From NCBI GenBank assembly GCA_029851415.1, contig CM056742.1, forward strand, positions 94,664,748 through 94,728,747: DNA of 64,000 nucleotides, in the 5' to 3' direction. The translations under genes were made by a program, and so were the position numbers. Of this stretch, positions 34,023 to 43,817 are shown in pieces (position 1 is the stretch's first letter; the number at the start of each line of letters is the position of its first letter). The DNA is from Eretmocerus hayati (taxonomy: Eukaryota > Arthropoda > Insecta > Hymenoptera > Aphelinidae). The notes below the pieces were generated by a model. That model was not told the DNA's origin, made no database searches, and saw only the letters and a program-made list of their open reading frames with translations.

Positions 34023-37000
34023 ATCATTAATTATCGATTATTCAGAGCTTTTAGATAAATTCAATAGGCTTACCCGTGTTGGTTTGGAACATGTTAATCA
34101 CGGACGTATCCCGCGACTTATTAAAAAATTTTCTCTAATCTCCGATAGAGTCTCGAGCATTCTATCTTCATCCGATTTTCATCGTAGAAAAAAATTGAAA
34201 ACCGGTATTAAAGCGCGATACGAAACTATACTCGATGGTTGTCGCTCCAAAAAAAATATTCTAAATTATCTATTAACGAGGCAACCAGAGTCAAATATAG
34301 AAAAATTGATATTTTTCGAAGGTCAGAGTGCTTTTTTGAATCGCATCAGAACAGGTTTGATTGCAAAGATTACCTACAAAGATCTCGACTCATTTCTCGA
34401 AGATGCTGGAGCAAAAGTGTTAACATTCATGAGACCCATTCTTAAGCAGTACAATACAGTGAAAGTGAACCTTATATTTAGTGCTCACTTTAAATTATCC
34501 GACGAATCGTCGCAGATAAAGCACTTTCAAACACAGTACAAATTGATCCTTCATTCGAGCAAATTGAAAGATTGGTATCGCGACTCCGTTCTCACACTAA
34601 TTACACAAATCTCTGAGTTTGAAGGGGAGGGTAGTGGCTTAGCTCTTGACGAGATCTTAAATCTGAAAATCACCGTGATAAAATCCAATCCTATTCAAGC
34701 TTCGTCGAGAGTTTCCCCATTGCCTAGATGGATTGAAAAGAAAAATGCGACGGTCAGCGTTTCAAGCAATGACGACGCATGCTTCATGTGGTCCATTATG
34801 GCGGGGACGTTTTCTTTGCCAAAGCATTTACGTCACGTTAAAGAGGCATATCCGCACTATCAATATCATTTCAAGATTTCCAATATCAAATTTCCCATGC
34901 AGCTTAAATCAATATCAAAATTTGAAAAATTGAATAGAGATAAAATATCAATTTATGTATATGGAGTAGATTCATCCGATAATTCGTTTTACCCGCTTTA
35001 TATAAGCAATAATGAGGGGGAAAAACCCATCGACTTATTACTCTACGAAGATCATTACTGTTACATAAAAGATCTATCCCGTTTGATAGCTCACAGTGTC
35101 TCTAGTACGAAATCAAAAGTTCATGTATGCAGAAAGTGCCTACATTTTTTTTACTCCTTTGAGAAAATTAATCGACATCGCGAACTCTGTCTAAAAAACT
35201 CTGATAAATGCATAACAGCTTTTCCCAAACAAGACTCACTTCAATCTGTGAATCATTATAAAAAACAAGAGCTTCCATACATTTTGTTTTCGGATTTTGA
35301 GTGTTACTTGGAACACGTTGACGCTGGATATTTTGAAAACTCCCAAGACGCTCATATGAACAAATTGAAATATTCGAAGCTTGCTTCGAACGCTTATCAG
35401 CGTCATGTACCGTTCATGGTAGGATTTTATTTCCACCACAAATACGATCCAGACAAGTGTAGATATGGCTCATTCCGAGGGGCTGACTGCGTGCATCAAT
35501 TTGCACTAGAACTTGAGAAGATTGCTCGTCAAGTTGAAAGTGTGAGTATGGGTATAGCTCTCTCTCTCTCTGTTTCACGTGCATCCATTCCAATAATTCA
35601 TGCTCTTCATCCCCCCAAACAGGAACTTCAGAATCCACTACCTCTATATATGAGCGCTGAAGATGAGGACGCATTCCAACGAGCCACAAATTGTCATATT
35701 TGTGGTGACATTTTCACCGAAAGTGACATTAAGACATGTGATCATGACCATTTTTCTGGGCTTTTTCGAGCTGCTGCACACAGTTATTGCAATTTGGGAT
35801 ACCGTAAGCAGTATTTCATTCCGGTCGTTTATCACAATCTTTCTAGGTAATTGTTGTAATAATAATTGCATACAATGTTGAAATTTATGATAAAAATTAA
35901 TAATATGCCCCCGCATTTTCCAGATACGACGGCCATTTTTTGATAACCCACATAGCAAACTCTTTTAAGGGTACAGTGAATGTGATTCCACAGAATATGG
36001 AGACCTACATTTCATTCACAAAGAATATACCCGAATCTAGGATCAGTCTGAGATTCATCGATTCGATAAAATTTTTGAGTGGGAGTCTGGACAAATTATC
36101 AGCGCTCTTGCCAGTGGAAGAGAAAACCATCCTTTTTTCTCAATTCAGAGATCAAATTGAGAGGATATGCAGTAAGACGGGGGTGTCACAAGCTGATATA
36201 TTTAGCCTACTCACAACCAAAGGATTCTCCCCCTACGACTATGTGGATGGCCTAGGAAGATTGGAAGAGCAAAATATACCGAGTAAGGACAAATTTTTCA
36301 ACATTCTGACAGATAGTTCTATATCTGAGAAAAACTATTCACATGTCCAGCAAATCTGGTCCTTGTTTGAGATTAAGAATCTTTTTGAGTACGCAGAACT
36401 TTATATGAAAACAGACATTTTGCTACTAGCAGATGTATTCCAAAATTTTCGACACAGCTGTATGAAAAGTTACAAACTCGACCCTGCTTTCTTCTACACA
36501 CTACCAGGCTATAGCTTCGAGGCTATGTTGTTATATACTGGGGTCAAATTGGAACTGATTCGTGATATTGATATGATCTACTTCATCGAGGCTGGGGTTA
36601 GTGGTGGCTTTTGTACCGTTGTTAGACATTTTTCTCAAGCAAACAACAAATACATGTTTGACTTTGACGAAACAAAAGAAACCAAGTACATAACCTATCA
36701 GGACGTAAACTCGATGTATGGAAAAGCAATGAGCGAAAAATTACCATATCGCAATTTTCAATGGGTTGAAGACTTTGAAAATTTTAATGTCAATGACATT
36801 CCGGATGATTCCGACATTGGTTATATATTGATGGTCGATCTGAGATACCCAGCTCACATTCACGACGAGCATTCAGATTTCCCGTTCTGCCCAGAGAAAA
36901 TGCTCCCACCTCGAGCCACTCACAATAACAAAAAACTCTTGGCAACATTGCACGACAAGAAAGATTACATTATTCATTACAAATATTTGAAGCAGTGTCT

Positions 37001-37955
37001 AGCCCACAATTTGGAATTGGTAAAAATTTCTCGGATTTTGAAATTTGATCAGAAGGCATGGTTGGAGCCTTACATTACCGTGAATATCACCCTGAGGCAA
37101 GCTGCAAATTTCGAATTTGAGCGCAACTTGTTTAAGCTTTTGATCAACAGCATATTTGGCAAGACGATGGAGAACATTAAGGGTCATAGGGACGTCAAGG
37201 TCGTCAATAAATGGGGTGGGCGTTTTGGGGCAGAACGATACATTGCTTCACCACGCTGTAAACGGGTTGTAGTGTTCAATAACAACCTTATTGCGGTAGA
37301 ATTGGAGAAAACTAAAGTCATTATGAACCGTCCGATATATGCCGGTATGACGACCTTGGATTTAGCTCGAACAATTATTTACAGTTTCCATTATGACTAT
37401 ATTTGCAAAAAGTTTCCTAATCAATTCAAGTTAATATATTCAGATACTGATAGCCTCATCTATGAGGGTCAAATTGACCCATACATTTGCATGATTAAAA
37501 AGGATTGTGAGCGGTATTTCGACACATCAGGTTTCCCGGAAAATAACAGATACGGCTTTGTGCCCATGAACAAGAAATTTTTAGGCTTTTTCAGCGATGA
37601 ATGTCCAAATCACATTATTCGCGAAGGTGTTTTCTTGAGACCCAAGCTATACAGCTCACTTTTGGGAAATGACATAGATGGGCGAGTAGAAGAAGAGCGT
37701 AAAATTGGTAAAGGTGTTTCAAAAATACAGCTCAAGAATAGCATAACCTACAACGACTACAAGAGATGCTTTTTCGAAAAAGAAATTTTAGTAGGCGAGC
37801 AGAAAAGTATTCGCAGTTTGAATCACAATGTGTTTTCGGTGAATGAAAGAAAAGTTTTCATAACTTTTCTCGATGACAAGCGTGTCACAATGGAAGATGG
37901 TATAACAACACTACCTTATGGACATTATCGTCTTGAGGCGAGTACTAGTGAATAA
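34006..37955 (+). CDS. polB: Protein-primed family B DNA polymerase
   Basis: Replicates the element. Three exons are inferred: 34006-35541, 35623-35846, 35924-37955, giving 1263 residues. The first intron (81 bp, GTGAGT to CCAAACAG) keeps the frame; the second (77 bp, GTAATT to TTTTCCAG) is needed to join the exonuclease II motif, whose HNLS and YDGHF parts lie on either side. Visible motifs: Cys/His zinc-binding segment CRKC...HRELC near residue 374; exonuclease I SDFEC (D430, E432); an endonuclease-VII-like CHIC...CDHDH...AAHSYCN segment; exonuclease III YMKTDILLLADVF; polymerase A DVNSMYGKAM; B LLINSIFGKTM; C YSDTDSL (near 37440). The catalytic residues look intact. A poly(A) signal AATAAATAAA follows near 37991. 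Polymerases of this type copy terminal-repeat genomes from a protein primer. Confidence 0.95.
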
Positions 37956-38173
37956 GAATATGTATGATTCATGTATGATGGTTTTTTGGGAATAAATAAA
38001 AGCCGCGCTTAAATTTTGAAAAAATTTTTATTATTCCAAAAATGAGAAGAAAAAAAATTTAGAATCACATGATTAACTCCATTACATACTTTCGAATCAA
38101 AGCTTCATCTTGAAAAGCTCAAAATTGGGATGCCTGTGGGAGAGCATTGGGGGGGAGGAAAAAAATCCACCAC

Positions 38174-39624
38174 CTATGAAGAATAACGACGATCAAGTAG
38201 AACCTTTCTCAGCTGTTCAGTAATTTGATGTAGACCTCGACCATTGTCCTCAACTCGAGCCAAAATTCTCTGATTGTTGTCGGGTTCACGAGCAACTTTA
38301 CCATCGATTGCCTGAACATTCTTTTCAATCTGATCGATCCTCGATGTGAGATCCTCAATAACATCATTATGCTCATCATCTTCATCATTCAACTCTTCAC
38401 GATTTTGAGTCACGCGGTCGTTTGTACGCTGAACTTGATCCATAATTTCATCAAGATATGCACGTGTATCCATTATCCCATGTTCACAGCTGTGTGCATT
38501 TTCAGTAACTAACTTTTCCAAATCTGCCAATCTCTGCTTCAATTGATATTGCTCACGCAATACACGTTCCTCGATTTCCACCCTATATTTTTGTAGCTCA
38601 CCCTCGTTGAATTGTCGCATACGATCAATTTCTCCCCTCAAATTTCTATTTTCAGCAACCAGCGTCTCAATTTTCAAATTGCACTGATCAAATTTCTTCC
38701 CGAGCAATGAAATTTTATTTTCTGACGTCTCTGCGTGATCTGCGAGCAGCTTTGCAAGCTCATTACAGAGACTCTTGTTGAAAACCACATCAGAACGACA
38801 CTTTCTCATATCTTCACGAATTTGAATACAATTCTGTTCATACTCTGCGAGAGTACGTTTCATTTCCATCAGTTTTGCATCTAGAGCATTCTGCTGTGTG
38901 TTTTGTTCATTGCTCGTAATGTCATAATAGGCCTGATAATTTATAATCATCGATTTCAATTGACTCATTTCATTTTCAACTTTTTCGAGTGCCATTTGAT
39001 GTTCTTCATATCTCAAATTTAACTCTTCGGTGACCGACTTTCGCGAAACATTGAGTAAGTCAATGATAGTAGTTATCAATTGTTTCTTCTCATCTGCTGA
39101 TAGTTTGTTACTGATTCTCGAAAACACGTGTTCAAAGCAAGATGAAATCTTCTCCTCAATGTCCATGCTCGAATCCGACTCGATTGATTCATAATGGTCT
39201 GCAAAGGCTCGGAGCAGCGAATGACGATTTTCCCCAGAAACTGACTCATCTTTCAGAGTAGATTGCAGAATCAATCCAAAAGCATGATTCACCTTTGAAT
39301 AGTACTGTCTATCTGTTCCTGCTGTAACGCATTTCAATAGAATTAGTTTTCCACAAGAATGATGTAGAGAGAGAGAGAGAGAGAGATTTACATACCTTTC
39401 ACAGCATAAGACACTTGTTTTTCCTCTCCCGCTTGACTGCCTCCAGCTCGTCTGCCTCCCCCTCCTGCTGGTATTTTTTCTTGCGACATTCTTTCCTTAC
39501 TATGAGATGAATCTCCAACTTTAGGATTTTTAAGAGGATCGATAGATGGAGTACTTGTTCCAGTTCTTCCATCTACTCTCTCTTGTTCACCCACTAGTGG
39601 TGGTTTATTCTGAACTGGGTCCAT
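38174..39624 (-). CDS. Spliced coiled-coil Polinton protein, about 459 residues
   Basis: Exon 1 is 39624-39396 and exon 2 is 39321-38174. The intron (GTATGT to GTTACAG) joins AAA-G to CA-GGA in frame, so the Met at 39337 is not the real start. Residues 1-76 are Gly/Ser/Lys-rich and basic. The rest is mostly heptad-patterned helix (LRYEEHQMALEKVENEMSQL and on to the C terminus), predicting a long coiled coil with no catalytic motif. I do not recognise a family; a structural or core-associated role is a guess. It is convergent with the polymerase. Confidence 0.75.
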
Positions 39625-39692
39625 TTTCCGTCTCAGATGTGAGCTCTGTGACTTCTGAACACAGAATGATGATCACCCATGACCGGCACTCC

Positions 39693-39700
39693 TTTTTATA
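39693..39700 (-). promoter_or_regulatory. TATA box of the coiled-coil gene inside the preceding gene's 3' end
   Basis: TATAAAAA on the minus strand overlaps the last codons of the upstream gene, which ends at 39696. The coiled-coil ATG is 69 nt downstream. No clear TCAGT lies 30 nt below it, only ATCATTC. Confidence 0.5.
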
Positions 39701-40325
39701 CTATGTACCCGCCCTCTCGTAGCTCCTCGAGAATGCTATGGATTTCATTCTGATGACTGGTGTTTCCCAAATCAAATTCGCGTAAAAGTAAATCCAAACG
39801 ATTGACAAGCTCATTGGGGTCATTCCAGTAGACAATATCAAGGTCAGAATTGTTTCCATGGAAAGTCATAGCGTCTTTGTCCTTGACCTGTTTGATTACG
39901 TCATATAGCCCACCTCCTTTCATTCGCATCGCTTCATCATCCGAATTTCCCTCAGACGATGTGTTTGAGAGGAGTCGGAAAGGCTTACTCCCGCACAACA
40001 CCTTAATGACGTGATTGTATTTCCACCCTCTGGAGCTGATCATTTTCCCTCCGGGCACATTACCAATTCTATGTGGTATGCTAATTAGCAAGAGCCTCTT
40101 GTACTCGCTCATGTCAGCATTTGTGAAATCACGTGGTTTATTCATGAAAATTAGTTCAAAGAGTCCAAGTGTACCTTGGAAAACATGCTGTCCATCGACA
40201 ACGATCTTATCTGTCGCTTTATCGAAAAAAATTTTCGATTTTCCGATACAAAGTTCATTTCTATCGTTGAAGTTTAAACCATAAACGGAGTCTATTTCCT
40301 TTGATTTCGTGAAAAGATATGTCAT
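39696..40325 (-). CDS. Conserved Polinton protein, C-terminal part (DUF8207-like)
   Basis: 209 residues with the pattern I know from insect Polintons: a VYGLNF...FDKATDKIVVDG segment, then GTLGLFELIFMNKP, then a Tyr/Lys-rich YKRLLL helix. Domain of unknown function; in relatives it is usually one protein with the basic/acidic N-terminal part found here in the next frame. Its ATG overlaps the stop of that frame (ATGA at 40325-40322). Possible readings are a one-base shift that split one gene, or coupled translation. The C terminus is acidic and ends GGYIV. Confidence 0.7.
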   Translation of the reverse strand: MTYLFTKSKEIDSVYGLNFNDRNELCIGKSKIFFDKATDKIVVDGQHVFQGTLGLFELIFMNKPRDFTNADMSEYKRLLLISIPHRIGNVPGGKMISSRGWKYNHVIKVLCGSKPFRLLSNTSSEGNSDDEAMRMKGGGLYDVIKQVKDKDAMTFHGNNSDLDIVYWNDPNELVNRLDLLLREFDLGNTSHQNEIHSILEELREGGYIV

Positions 40326-40993
40326 GTACTGGGTGGTCTCATTGCACTTCTCACCGTCTCGTCCAAATTTATTCGAGGCGGTTCATCCACTTCCTTTGCA
40401 GAGGTAGATGCATTCTGTCCTCGAGATGACGACGACGATGACGTTTGCAAGAGACTCTTGTTTTTTTTATTCTTTTTGGGCTTCTGGAGTATAAAGGGTG
40501 AATCTAAGAGCCTCTTTCTACTATTCTTGATTAGCGGTACACCCAATTGCTCCGCTCCGTAGCTAGATTTTCGAGGAATTTCCTGAATTTTTAATGAATC
40601 TGGTGGTATTTCGTACTCGTCGATCTTTTCAGCATCCTCATATTTCTCATCCTCGTCGTCGTCGTCATCGTCTTTGTAGTACTCATTATCACTCTGAATA
40701 CCACTACTATTCAAAGAATTCTCTCTCTTAATCTTCTTCCCACCCCCTACCACTACATGCTTGTTCAAGGAAATCAATTTTTCCAAAGGCTCAACAATTG
40801 GCTTCAAATTCTCCAGATTCATGGACTGATCGCTGACCCTACCCTGACTGTAAGCCTGGTGTTTCTCCCGTATAGCCTGTGATGTGCGTTGAATCTGTAA
40901 TTTCAGCTCCTCTTGTCGATTTTTTCCCTTTCTTTTCTTTCGATCGCCCCCCTCCCCTTTTTTTCTTCTCTTGTTCGCTGTGGGTCTTACCAT
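40322..40993 (-). CDS. Conserved Polinton protein, N-terminal part (basic/acidic, disordered)
   Basis: 223 residues. The start is very basic (residues 8-26 KRRKKGEGGDRKKRKGKNR), then a helical segment, an Asp/Glu tract (DDDDDDEDEKYED), and Ser-rich linkers. It ends in an ATGA overlap with the downstream frame, which likely encodes the rest of the same ancestral protein. Upstream, three imperfect copies of a GTCAGT(T/C)GTGTTT unit lie at 40995-41050 and include TCAGT words. No enzyme motif. Confidence 0.6.
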   Translation of the reverse strand: MVRPTANKRRKKGEGGDRKKRKGKNRQEELKLQIQRTSQAIREKHQAYSQGRVSDQSMNLENLKPIVEPLEKLISLNKHVVVGGGKKIKRENSLNSSGIQSDNEYYKDDDDDDEDEKYEDAEKIDEYEIPPDSLKIQEIPRKSSYGAEQLGVPLIKNSRKRLLDSPFILQKPKKNKKNKSLLQTSSSSSSRGQNASTSAKEVDEPPRINLDETVRSAMRPPST

Positions 40994-41041
40994 GTTGACG
41001 ATTCAAACACGACTGACACGTTCAAAACACAACTGACGCGT

Positions 41042-41737
41042 TTAAAACACGACAAAGTCGTTGAACCCACGCCTATATCTGCCATTATTCATAGGATCAT
41101 CTTTGCTAATGGTTAGAAAATTGAATTTACCCCCACTCCAGCATGTTGAACATAGCTTCTTAATCTCGGGAAATGACATATCAGAGCCTACATGATTGCC
41201 ATATATATGTTTCAAATTTCCATCGTCCTGATTGAATAGACAAATCAAGTTGGCATTATCTCTTATCATATGTTTCGGAATGGCTGCGTACGACTGTGAG
41301 AGATAGAACGTGTCGATGGCGAAATGGCGGCCCATACAATAATATTCCTCTATGGTTCTCTGTTTTTCCAGGCTAACATCATCGAAAATGAATATGCTAT
41401 TCTTCAGAGCCTCCTGCGGCCTTACGATATCAGCATTTTCTCCATAAGTGAAGTATTTCATGCCAATGTCTGAGAGTGGTTTCATCACTCCAGCGAGAAA
41501 CTTGTACTTTGGCTGATGCAGAGACTTTGAATAGACATACAAATGATCGAAAACGAGACCATTTGGGCTGATTATGAGTGAAATCAAACACGTAGTCTTA
41601 CCACAGTTAGACGGGCCAATAATTAAACATCTAATTGTATTGGGTAGGAGCTTCCCATGACGCTTTTCTCCTTTCTCCAAAGCCTCATGATCCACATTGA
41701 CCATGGAGATGGACTCGGGCTGTCTTATAAATCTCAT
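41042..41737 (-). CDS. Genome-packaging ATPase (FtsK/HerA-like)
   Basis: 231 residues, intact. Walker A GPSNCGKT at residues 41-48; Walker B IFIFDD at 115-120; then a YYCMGRHFAIDTFYLSQSY segment that matches the arginine-finger/sensor region of the A32-like packaging ATPases of adenovirus-like and Polinton genomes. It is expected to pump element DNA into capsids. The gene is divergent from the core-protein gene with a shared promoter (see 41763-41825). Identification is firm from motif order and length. Confidence 0.92.
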   Translation of the reverse strand: MRFIRQPESISMVNVDHEALEKGEKRHGKLLPNTIRCLIIGPSNCGKTTCLISLIISPNGLVFDHLYVYSKSLHQPKYKFLAGVMKPLSDIGMKYFTYGENADIVRPQEALKNSIFIFDDVSLEKQRTIEEYYCMGRHFAIDTFYLSQSYAAIPKHMIRDNANLICLFNQDDGNLKHIYGNHVGSDMSFPEIKKLCSTCWSGGKFNFLTISKDDPMNNGRYRRGFNDFVVF

Positions 41738-41762
41738 GTTTGCACACTGCGTTTCACTCTCT

Positions 41763-41825
41763 ACTGATTGAAATCAACCTCGAAACGAGTATAAATACCA
41801 AATCTCTCGAGCGATGACTTTCAGT
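41763..41825. promoter_or_regulatory. Shared bidirectional TATA with an initiator on each side
   Basis: One TATAAATA (41790-41797), which reads TATTTATA on the other strand, is flanked by TCAGT at 41821-41825 on the plus strand and by TCAGT on the minus strand at 41767-41763. Each initiator is about 30 nt from the TATA. The plus initiator serves the core-protein gene and the minus initiator the ATPase gene. Confidence 0.65.
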
Positions 41826-41862
41826 CACTCTCTATGCTTGCCATGGAGAGCTCGTATATTCA

Positions 41863-42510
41863 ATGTGTACGTTAAGAGGTGGGGGACTAGTAAACTCCAC
41901 AATAAATAACCTACCATTCGAACTACACTTGCCGGGATACAATTTCTGTGGTCCTGGCACAAATTTGCGCAAGAGGTTAGCCCGCGGTGACCGTGGGGTC
42001 AACGACCTCGACGAAGCTTGCAAACGACACGATATAAAATATTCACAATTTCGTGATCTTGAGCATCGTCACGCTGCTGATTTAGAACTTCAGACCGCGG
42101 CTGAAAAGCGGATAAAAAAAGGTGGGTTTTTTGAGCGATTAGCTGCTCGCGGAGTTGCCGCGGCCATGCGAGCAAAACGCAGATTTGGTATGGGTCTCAA
42201 GAGACAAAGAAGGAGAAGGAGACAGAGGAGGGGTAGAAGGGTTAATCCACGTACTTTGGCGTTAGCAAAACGAGGAGGATTTCTTCCTGCAATTTTACCA
42301 ACTTTGGCTGCGCTTGGCGCAATTGCCTCGTTCGCCGGTGGAGCGTCAAATGTTGCAAAATCAATCAGTGCGATTCGTACAAATCGTAAGCAATTGGCCG
42401 AGCTGAAGAGACACAATCTGGCGTTGGAAGCAAAAGGTAAGGGTCTCTATCTATCCCCATCTTCTTGCTCACGACGTGGTGGTGGTGGGCTGAAGAAAAA
42501 AAAAACTTGA
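41863..42510 (+). CDS. Phospholipase A2-like/pX-like core protein
   Basis: 215 residues. A parvovirus-VP1-type phospholipase A2 domain lies at residues 22-65: calcium loop YNFCGPGT (26-33) and catalytic pair HD at 56-57 within DEACKRHDIKY. A Lys/Arg-rich stretch follows (RQRRRRRQRRGRR), then a hydrophobic GGFLPAILPTLAALGAIASF segment that resembles adenovirus pX/protein VI-like core peptides. In related elements such proteins condense DNA and may help membrane passage. The frame runs into a ten-A tract (42496-42505) and stops at 42508-42510. In relatives I know, this protein is continuous with the protease, which continues here in the +1 frame. Confidence 0.85.
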   Translation: MCTLRGGGLVNSTINNLPFELHLPGYNFCGPGTNLRKRLARGDRGVNDLDEACKRHDIKYSQFRDLEHRHAADLELQTAAEKRIKKGGFFERLAARGVAAAMRAKRRFGMGLKRQRRRRRQRRGRRVNPRTLALAKRGGFLPAILPTLAALGAIASFAGGASNVAKSISAIRTNRKQLAELKRHNLALEAKGKGLYLSPSSCSRRGGGGLKKKKT

Positions 42511-42880
42511 AAAAAAGAAGAGGGGGTGCAAAAAGAAAATAAGAGGTACAACTGGTCGGCAACTCGCACTAGCAGCACGGGACATCCCAAATTTTCGTGG
42601 AGTGTTTGCACTTGAATATCTCCCCCCACCCCCTGCCTGGGACACTGAAGCTGCAATAGTGAATCTGAAAAACGCGCATTGGGTTGCATACTGGAAGAAG
42701 GGACGTCAAATTGAGTATTACGATAGTTTTGGTAATCTGAAACCACCTCGAGAACTGGTAGAGTATTGGAAAAAAAGTCGGCCAGATTGTGAGATTACTT
42801 ACAACCGATTGCAGCGCCAGACATTCCGCCAGAGCATTTGTGGTCCATTGTGTGTCAAATTTCTGAGAGATCGTATATGA
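42494..42880 (+). CDS. Adenain-like cysteine protease (no ATG in its frame)
   Basis: The frame is open from 42494 to the stop at 42878-42880. Conserved segments: IPNFRGVF, IVNL..AHWVAYW (catalytic His codon at 42677), YYDSFG (Asp at 42722) and ICGPLC (Cys at 42839), the order of the adenovirus/Polinton maturation protease. The frame contains no ATG at all, so it must be reached from the core-protein frame. A one-base shift in the ten-A tract at 42496-42505 would do it. So would splicing from a GTAAGG donor after 42436 to an AG at 42572 or 42575, which also keeps frame. Otherwise the gene is broken. It should cleave capsid and core precursors. Confidence 0.85.
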   Translation, partial: RKKKLEKKKRGCKKKIRGTTGRQLALAARDIPNFRGVFALEYLPPPPAWDTEAAIVNLKNAHWVAYWKKGRQIEYYDSFGNLKPPRELVEYWKKSRPDCEITYNRLQRQTFRQSICGPLCVKFLRDRI

Positions 42881-42911
42881 ATACGGGTCGCAGTGGTCAA
42901 ACGTAGTCAGT
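42874..42911 (+). promoter_or_regulatory. TATA-like and TCAGT promoter of the minor capsid gene
   Basis: TATATGA at 42874-42880 overlaps the protease stop. TCAGT lies at 42907-42911 and the ATG follows at 42913, so the leader would be only a few nucleotides long. Confidence 0.5.
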
Positions 42912-42912
42912 C

Positions 42913-43680
42913 ATGAGTGAGGTCTTTGTGGTGTCGAGTACCTCCACATACATCAATCAAAACATCAAACTCAAGGAGCACCTGTCTCCCAATAAGATCT
43001 ATGAATTGGGTTTAGTTGATCTAACGACATACCACGCAATTCCAAACATCGATTGGAGGAACAACCACTTCTACTGGGGAGATCAAAAATTGGAGATACC
43101 CACTGGGACCTATGAGATTGCTGACATTGAAGAGTTTTTGCAGGAGCATATACCACCGAGGGTGCCACTAAAGACCTACGCAGAAGAAGAAGTGCTAGAT
43201 GTTGATATCCCGCGAGGCTTGACTGAAAGATCAATTTTCATTCGTGTCAACAAGAACTCTCTACATTGTGAGATCTTTTCCCATCACGACATTGATTTCA
43301 CCCCTGAAAATAGCCTGGCACGTCTTTTGGGGTTTGAAAAATGCACATTACCAGCTTACAAGTGGCACACATCTAATCACATTGTGAAAATCAGTCGAGT
43401 GAATGTTGTGAGAGTTGAGTGCAATCTGATTCGTGGGACATACTTCAATGGATCCCCGTGCTACACAATATATGAATTTTCACCCCATCAGGTGAAGGCG
43501 GGTGAGCAGTATACAAAAGAACCTAAAAACATTTTGTATTCGCAAACGAGAACGAATGATATCAAAAATATCTGCATAAGACTTTTGGATCAGAACGGTG
43601 ACCTTATTAACAATCGCGGGGAAGAAATTACTATGAGATTTCATTTGAGGGAGAGAAAAAGGAGGGATGTACGTATATAA
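42913..43680 (+). CDS. Minor capsid (penton-like) protein
   Basis: 255 residues, intact. The pattern is typical of the Polinton/adintovirus minor capsid protein: YELGLVDLTTYHAIPNI near the start, IPTGTYEIADIEEFL, the central CEIFSHHDIDF...LARLLGFE, and near the end TIYEFSPHQVKAGEQ and DQNGDLINNRGEEITMRFHL. It is thought to be a single jelly-roll vertex protein. It lies between protease and major capsid genes, the usual order. Confidence 0.85.
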   Translation: MSEVFVVSSTSTYINQNIKLKEHLSPNKIYELGLVDLTTYHAIPNIDWRNNHFYWGDQKLEIPTGTYEIADIEEFLQEHIPPRVPLKTYAEEEVLDVDIPRGLTERSIFIRVNKNSLHCEIFSHHDIDFTPENSLARLLGFEKCTLPAYKWHTSNHIVKISRVNVVRVECNLIRGTYFNGSPCYTIYEFSPHQVKAGEQYTKEPKNILYSQTRTNDIKNICIRLLDQNGDLINNRGEEITMRFHLRERKRRDVRI

Positions 43681-43709
43681 TACAGCTGAAAAGTCACTCA
43701 CGTCTCAGT
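43674..43709 (+). promoter_or_regulatory. TATA and TCAGT promoter of the major capsid gene
   Basis: TATATAA at 43674-43680 overlaps the stop of the minor capsid gene; TCAGT lies at 43705-43709. A donor TCTGAG/GTGAGTC at 43718 and an acceptor AAAGTGCAG at 43813 predict a 96-bp intron in the leader, leaving the ATG at 43818 four bases into exon 2. Confidence 0.7.
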
Positions 43710-43817
43710 TGTCTGAGGTGAGTCGAGTGAAACACACGTTCAAGGGGTCCAAAAGACCCCCACTTACTCGTAAAAGTATCATCTTTTTACAATCTCTGGG
43801 CTATAAAGTGCAGAAGA

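Noticed and set aside
39325..39337. ATG at 39337 as start of the coiled-coil protein
   Set aside because: The bases lie in a predicted intron; joining 39396 to 39321 keeps frame with an upstream basic exon.
42090..42416. 108-codon antisense frame across the core-protein gene
   Set aside because: Shadow of the Arg/Ala-rich coding strand of the phospholipase/core gene.
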